NCBI GenBank assembly: GCA_934503195.1
Contig: CAKSVM010000005.1
Location: forward strand, 4,672 to 68,671
From: an uncultured Eubacteriales bacterium
Lineage (GTDB): Bacteria; Bacillota; Clostridia; Oscillospirales; CAG-272
Reading direction: 5' to 3'
DNA: 64,000 nt
Shown here: positions 60,645 through 64,000 of the stretch, piece after piece
Layout: every line of letters begins with the position of its first letter
Numbering within the stretch: the stretch's first letter is position 1
Translations under genes and position numbers: made by a program
The notes under the pieces: generated by a model
What the model was told of the DNA's origin: nothing
Databases searched by the model: none
What the model saw: only the letters and a program-made list of their open reading frames with translations

Positions 60645-60733
60645 ATGCACAAACCTGTTTTTCCATTTTGGCTATAATGCACAACGAGTTGTAAACAAAT
60701 TTCGAGCGCGGACAAAAAAATACCGAAATGACC

Positions 60734-60762
60734 TTGACAAAACCGAAAGAAAATAGTATAAT
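60734..60762 (+). promoter_or_regulatory. Sigma-A promoter of the DUF4430 lipoprotein gene
   Basis: Perfect TTGACA (60734-60739) and TATAAT (60757-60762) with 17 bp spacing, 47 bp before the ATG. Confidence 0.88.
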
Positions 60763-60809
60763 ATACTCATGGACAAAAAACATACCACTGTTCAGGAGGA
60801 TTCTACAAA

Positions 60810-61238
60810 ATGAAATTCACTCGCGTTTTAGCCCTTGCGCTTGCGGCAGTCTGCGTACTGCTCACCTTCGCTTCCTGCGGAAATGTCACGGCACCCAAGA
60901 TCAACGTCACCGTCAAGATCATCGGCGACGATCCTGAGGAGCCGATTCTCGACACTGTGGTTGAGGTTCAGGACGCCGCACCCACCGTTCTTATGGCATT
61001 CAGAGAGGCCTGCGAACTCAATGAGATCGCGTATGACCTCACTGAGGGTGAAGACTCGGTTCTCAACATCAAGGACTTCAAGGACTACACCGAAAAGGAA
61101 ACCGGCATCGCTCACTACTGGATGTACTACATCAACGACGTTGAGCCGACCTCCGGTAAGGCGAACGTAAACGCTATCGCCGACGGCGACGTCATCACCT
61201 ACATGTACGTCACCTTCGACCCCGCTACCGCGAAATAA
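60810..61238 (+). CDS. DUF4430 domain lipoprotein
   Basis: A 142-residue exported lipoprotein. The signal peptide ends FASC (Cys23), then a transcobalamin-C-like DUF4430 domain with VLMAFREACELNEIAYDL, SVLNIKDFKDYTEKETGIAHYWMYYINDVEPTSG and IADGDVITYMY. Such domains are found in cobalamin-binding and adhesion proteins; no cobalamin gene is nearby. GAGGA lies upstream. Codon choice is more uniform (many GTC/ATC/GAC), suggesting good expression. Confidence 0.87.
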   Translation: MKFTRVLALALAAVCVLLTFASCGNVTAPKINVTVKIIGDDPEEPILDTVVEVQDAAPTVLMAFREACELNEIAYDLTEGEDSVLNIKDFKDYTEKETGIAHYWMYYINDVEPTSGKANVNAIADGDVITYMYVTFDPATAK

Positions 61239-61249
61239 TTGACTTTGAT

Positions 61250-61311
61250 GGGAGAAGAGCCGGACTGAACGCGATTTTCGCGCAGTCCCGCGCTTCTCCC
61301 GTTTTCTTTTT
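61250..61311 (+). terminator. Terminator after the DUF4430 gene
   Basis: Outer stem GGGAGAAG/CTTCTCCC with an inner GACTG/CAGTC stem and a small CGCG hairpin, followed by TTTTCTTTTT. Confidence 0.85.
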
Positions 61312-61324
61312 GCAGGAGGTTTTT

Positions 61325-62401
61325 ATGCTCGAAAACACTTTATATAAGCTGAGGCATGCGGGACGGCTGACAATCGGATATTTCGGCGGCTCGATCACGG
61401 CCGGAGCCGGGGCGTCGTGCGAGGACAAATCATGGCGCGGCCTTTCGGCCGGATGGTTCCGCGACAATTTTCCGGATACAGAGATCACGACAATCAACGC
61501 GGCGATCGGCGGGACGGGAAGTATGCTCGGAATCTTCCGCATGGAACGGGATCTGCTGTCCGGCGAACCAGATCTGGTTTTTGTCGAGTTTTCGGTCAAC
61601 GACGGACTTGGGAACTATGACGAGATTCTCGCGAATTCAGAGACGATTGTCAGAAAGATTTACAGGGAGAATCCTTACGCGGACATAATCTATGTCCACA
61701 CGACGACAAAGGCGATCTCCGACCGCATTTCGTCGGGCGGGGAATATGTGGCTAGAAGCGCGCACTCGGCCGTCATGCGTCGGTATGTAATCCCGCAGAT
61801 CGATATGGGCGAGATTCTGAGGACGAAGGTACTTCTTTCTGGCAGCGACTCGGCCGAAAGCTGGAAGGCTCTCACGACCGACACGGTTCACCCGAACGAC
61901 GCCGGATATCGGATCTACGAGGACGCGATCGAAAAATTTCTCGCCGAAAATCTCACCGGAGAACCTTCAGGACTGACCGAAAAGACTCTTCCGGAGCCGA
62001 TTTCGTCGTCTGACCGGATCGCCGCGAGACTTGTCGATCCCTATGAGGCTGAGTCTGACTTCACAAGCCCCGAAAGGATGCCGTGCGACCGCTTTGAACA
62101 CTGTATAGAGGCTCTCGGACCCGGCCGAAAGCTGACGCTCAGATTCACAGGACGCCGCGTCGGGCTGTATTGTATGTTCTCGAAGGATTCGGGCGACGTA
62201 ATTTATTCGATCGACGGCGGCAAAGAGAGAACGGCCAGCACGTGGGACAAGTACTGCAAGCAGTTCAACCGCGCGTGCAGTGTGACGCTCTGTGATGAGC
62301 TTGAATTTGGCGAGCATATCCTTGAGCTTCGCGTTTCGGATAAAAAGAACGACGAGTCCGAGGGGGACGCGGTCAGAATCGGCGCGTTTATGGTTTATTG
62401 A
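61325..62401 (+). CDS. SGNH/GDSL hydrolase with C-terminal beta domain
   Basis: Predicted cytoplasmic carbohydrate esterase, 358 residues. SGNH blocks: GYFGGSITAG (nucleophile Ser near 21), GGTGSMLGIFR, VFVEFSVNDG and TVHPNDAGY. Residues ~220-358 form a separate beta-rich domain (RKLTLRFTGRRVGLYCMFSKDSGD). No signal peptide. ATG 61325 has AGGAGG 5-6 nt upstream. Overlaps neighbour 62410's leader and is probably co-transcribed with it; both could act on acetylated plant sugars. Confidence 0.87.
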   Translation: MLENTLYKLRHAGRLTIGYFGGSITAGAGASCEDKSWRGLSAGWFRDNFPDTEITTINAAIGGTGSMLGIFRMERDLLSGEPDLVFVEFSVNDGLGNYDEILANSETIVRKIYRENPYADIIYVHTTTKAISDRISSGGEYVARSAHSAVMRRYVIPQIDMGEILRTKVLLSGSDSAESWKALTTDTVHPNDAGYRIYEDAIEKFLAENLTGEPSGLTEKTLPEPISSSDRIAARLVDPYEAESDFTSPERMPCDRFEHCIEALGPGRKLTLRFTGRRVGLYCMFSKDSGDVIYSIDGGKERTASTWDKYCKQFNRACSVTLCDELEFGEHILELRVSDKKNDESEGDAVRIGAFMVY

Positions 62402-62409
62402 GGTGTGAA

Positions 62410-63141
62410 ATGAAAATATTATCTATAGGAAACAGCTTTTCGCAGGACGCCCAGCGTTGGCTTCACAAAATCGCCGAGGCTGACGGATTTGAGCTTCTGA
62501 CGAAGAATCTTTATATCGGCGGCTGTCCGCTCGAACTACACTGGCATAATTTTGAATCCGAGGCGGCCGCGTACGCGTATGAGACGAACGGAATCACCGA
62601 GGACGCGCCGCGCTCGTCAATTCAGGCGGCACTTCGCGACGAGAACTGGGACGTCATAACGCTCCAGCAGGTCAGTCACATGGCCGGACGTCCTGAAACC
62701 TATCTTCCGTACCTTCCGAAGCTTCTGGACGGCGTGAAGGCTCTCTGCACGTCTCCGCGATACGCTTTTCAGGAGACATGGGAATATGAGTACTGCTCGA
62801 CGCATGGCGGATTCCCGTTCTACGAGTCGAATCCCGATGTCATGTACGGAATGATCTACGCGACGACGCACGACTACGCGGCGCGATACGGACTCGAACT
62901 GATCCCGTCCGGCGAGGCCGTCCACGCGGCGAAGAAGCTGCCGGAGTTTGATTCGAAAAACGGCGGTCAGTCGCTCTACCGCGACGCGTTCCATATGCAC
63001 CTTATCTACGGCCGGATGCTTCTCGGCTATGTCTGGTACAAAAAGCTCTGCGGAAGATCTACGCTCGGGAATAAGTTCGTCCCCGAAGGCGCGAATCCCG
63101 GACTTTTGCGGCTTTTGCAGGAGGTCGCTGATAAATTCTGA
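62410..63141 (+). CDS. DUF4886 family (SGNH-like) protein
   Basis: A 243-residue protein with an SGNH-like start KILSIGNSFSQDAQRWLH (candidate nucleophile Ser in GNSFS), WDVITLQQVSHMAG, and a C-terminal DAFHMHLIYGRMLLG bearing Asp/His. No signal peptide. DUF4886 proteins occur with polysaccharide degradation genes in gut anaerobes. Start ATG 62410 with GAGGTG 6 nt upstream; 8 nt after the previous stop. Confidence 0.87.
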   Translation: MKILSIGNSFSQDAQRWLHKIAEADGFELLTKNLYIGGCPLELHWHNFESEAAAYAYETNGITEDAPRSSIQAALRDENWDVITLQQVSHMAGRPETYLPYLPKLLDGVKALCTSPRYAFQETWEYEYCSTHGGFPFYESNPDVMYGMIYATTHDYAARYGLELIPSGEAVHAAKKLPEFDSKNGGQSLYRDAFHMHLIYGRMLLGYVWYKKLCGRSTLGNKFVPEGANPGLLRLLQEVADKF

Positions 63142-63169
63142 AAAAAAGTCCGCTCAGGCGGGCTTTTTT
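63142..63169 (+). terminator. Terminator after the DUF4886 gene
   Basis: AAAAAGTCCGC and GCGGGCTTTTTT arms with a TCAG loop, directly after the stop codon, ending in six T. Confidence 0.88.
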
Positions 63170-63249
63170 CGCGCTCTTTCCGTATTCCCGGAATATATTT
63201 TGCGATTTCCCAATATACTTTACCACAGAATCCTGAGGGAGGGTAAGAT

Positions 63250-63747
63250 ATGTTCATTTATTCGTTGAGGGGGAGTACGCTGAAGTTCTTCGGAGTGACG
63301 ACGGTCGCGCTCATCGCGCTTGTGACGCTGTTGTTCTTTATTCCGACGGCTATTCCCGAGGCCGCGCCAACGGCGAGCGTAGACGTTTCGGAGTCGGTTA
63401 AGTTCGATAAGATCAAGACGGCCGATGACCGCGTGAATTTCCTCCGCAGCTTCGGCTGGGAGGTCGACTCAAAGCCGCTGGAGGAGGTCGAGGTGACGAT
63501 CCCGGCTGAGTTCGATAAGGTTTTCCAGAGCTATAACGAGCTTCAGAAAAAGCAGGGCTTCGACCTCTCGAAGTACCATAAGAAGCAAGTCATGAGATAT
63601 ACCTACCGCGTCACGAACTACCCGGATTATGACGGCGAGGTCTGGGTGAGCATTCTCATGAGCCGCAATAAGGTGATCGGCGGCGACGTCAGCTCAGCCG
63701 ACGCGAACGGCTTCATCCACGGCCTCGACCCGAAGATAACTTATTAG
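63250..63747 (+). CDS. DUF4830 family membrane-anchored protein
   Basis: A 165-residue protein with one N-terminal membrane helix (~13-33) and an extracytoplasmic domain containing DRVNFLRSFGWEVDSKPLEEVEVTIPAEFDKVFQSYNELQKKQGFDLSKY and YRVTNYPDYDGEVWVSILM, the DUF4830 pattern of clostridia. Function unknown. GGGAGGG lies 6 nt before the ATG. Monocistronic, with a terminator after it. Confidence 0.85.
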   Translation: MFIYSLRGSTLKFFGVTTVALIALVTLLFFIPTAIPEAAPTASVDVSESVKFDKIKTADDRVNFLRSFGWEVDSKPLEEVEVTIPAEFDKVFQSYNELQKKQGFDLSKYHKKQVMRYTYRVTNYPDYDGEVWVSILMSRNKVIGGDVSSADANGFIHGLDPKITY

Positions 63748-63753
63748 CAAAAG

Positions 63754-63789
63754 AAAAGTACTCTTTTCAAACGAAAGAGTACTTTTTTT
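63754..63789 (+). terminator. Terminator after the DUF4830 gene
   Basis: A 14-bp stem (AAAAGTACTCTTTT with GAAAGAGTACTTTT) and a 5-nt loop, ending in seven T. Confidence 0.92.
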
Positions 63790-63816
63790 ACATCTGAGTT
63801 GTCCCCTTCAAGCACT

Positions 63817-63840
63817 TCCTCCGACCGGGAGGTCGGAGGA
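63817..63840. repeat. Perfect 10-bp inverted repeat in the terminal intergenic region
   Basis: TCCTCCGACC and GGTCGGAGGA flank GGGA. A related GCCGACGGAGGAGG sequence follows 4 nt later. No reading frame overlaps it. Confidence 0.6.
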
Positions 63841-63902
63841 ACGAGCCGACGGAGGAGGCGTGAGCGCGGGGGATAAGCTAAAATATAGTAGAAACAAGCC
63901 GC

Positions 63903-64000
63903 GCGATGTCCGCCCGCGGGGGCCCCCGCCGCGATGTCCGCCCGCGGGGGCTCCCCGCCGCGATGTCCGCCCGCGGGGGCTCCCCGCCGCGATGTCCGCC
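63903..64000. repeat. GC-rich tandem repeat, 28-29 bp unit, continues past the window
   Basis: Units begin GCGATGTCCGCCCGCGGGGG and run head to tail: 63903-63930 (28 bp), 63931-63959 and 63960-63988 (29 bp, identical), and 12 bp of a fourth at the edge. Each unit contains a self-complementary core (GCGGGG/CCCCGC). There are no spacers. Confidence 0.9.

Noticed and set aside
63903..64000. CRISPR array
   Set aside because: The repeats are directly adjacent with no variable spacers, and no cas genes are present.
1..64000. Prophage, integrative element, rRNA or tRNA genes
   Set aside because: No integrase, structural phage gene, attachment repeat, rRNA segment or cloverleaf was recognised; gaps are short and explained by promoters and terminators except where listed.

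Overview
This 64 kb window looks like chromosomal DNA of an uncultured, fairly GC-rich member of the Clostridia (Firmicutes), most likely an anaerobic gut- or rumen-type organism. The evidence is: Gram-positive style promoters (TTGACA-17-TATAAT) and strong GGAGG ribosome binding sites; Firmicutes-type gene order (yybS/gdpP/rplI/dnaB, tilS/hpt/ftsH, nusB...xseAB/ispA...tlyA/nadK/argR/recN, murB/rapZ/whiA, gatCAB); clostridial families of unknown function (DUF975, DUF3842, DUF4358, DUF4430, DUF4830, DUF4886); lipoproteins instead of periplasmic proteins; and anaerobic Na+-pumping decarboxylase genes. The species cannot be named from the sequence. No rRNA, tRNA, prophage or CRISPR was seen.

Layout. 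1-490: 5' end of pfkA. 0.9-3.9 kb: two convergent paralogous solute-binding lipoproteins without permeases. 4.0-5.7 kb: an operon of a lipid-anchored barnase-type RNase, its barstar inhibitor, and ispD. 5.8-7.4 kb: DNA alkyl repair (ogt) plus an Eis-like acetyltransferase. 7.5-16.7 kb: DUF2232-gdpP-rplI-dnaB-tilS-hpt-ftsH. 16.7-23.4 kb: an aldose epimerase, a methyltransferase, hypotheticals, gatCAB and DUF975. 23.4-29.8 kb (minus strand): a P-loop kinase with an ECF S-component, a GH78 alpha-L-rhamnosidase, DUF3842 and an amidohydrolase. 30.0-35.2 kb: a biotin-dependent Na+-translocating decarboxylase set with two different carboxyltransferases. 35.3-36.7 kb: a MATE transporter. 36.7-37.3 kb: a decayed GNAT gene and a MITE-like palindromic element. 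37.3-41.7 kb (minus): a GNAT/HAD/DUF4358/SGNH/membrane operon and an M23 peptidase. 41.9-57.3 kb: a tightly packed 15-gene run from nusB to a membrane protein after dnaE. 57.4-60.0 kb: a class A PBP. 60.1-63.7 kb: tspO, a DUF4430 lipoprotein, two SGNH-like hydrolases and DUF4830. The right edge enters a GC-rich hairpin-forming tandem repeat.

How it fits together. Most of the window is housekeeping: replication (dnaB, dnaE), repair (ogt, recN, xseAB), translation (rplI, gatCAB, tilS, tlyA), cell wall (murB, PBP1, M23, rapZ, whiA), isoprenoids (ispD, ispA) and c-di-AMP turnover (gdpP). The accessory content points to plant-polysaccharide feeding (rhamnosidase, sugar-binding lipoproteins, SGNH esterases) and Na+-coupled energy conservation. 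The most unusual observations are the membrane-anchored barnase/barstar pair coupled to ispD, the dual-carboxyltransferase Na+ pump, the MITE-like element, a disordered Tyr/Gln/Gly-rich linker in DnaE, and the structured DNA at the right end.
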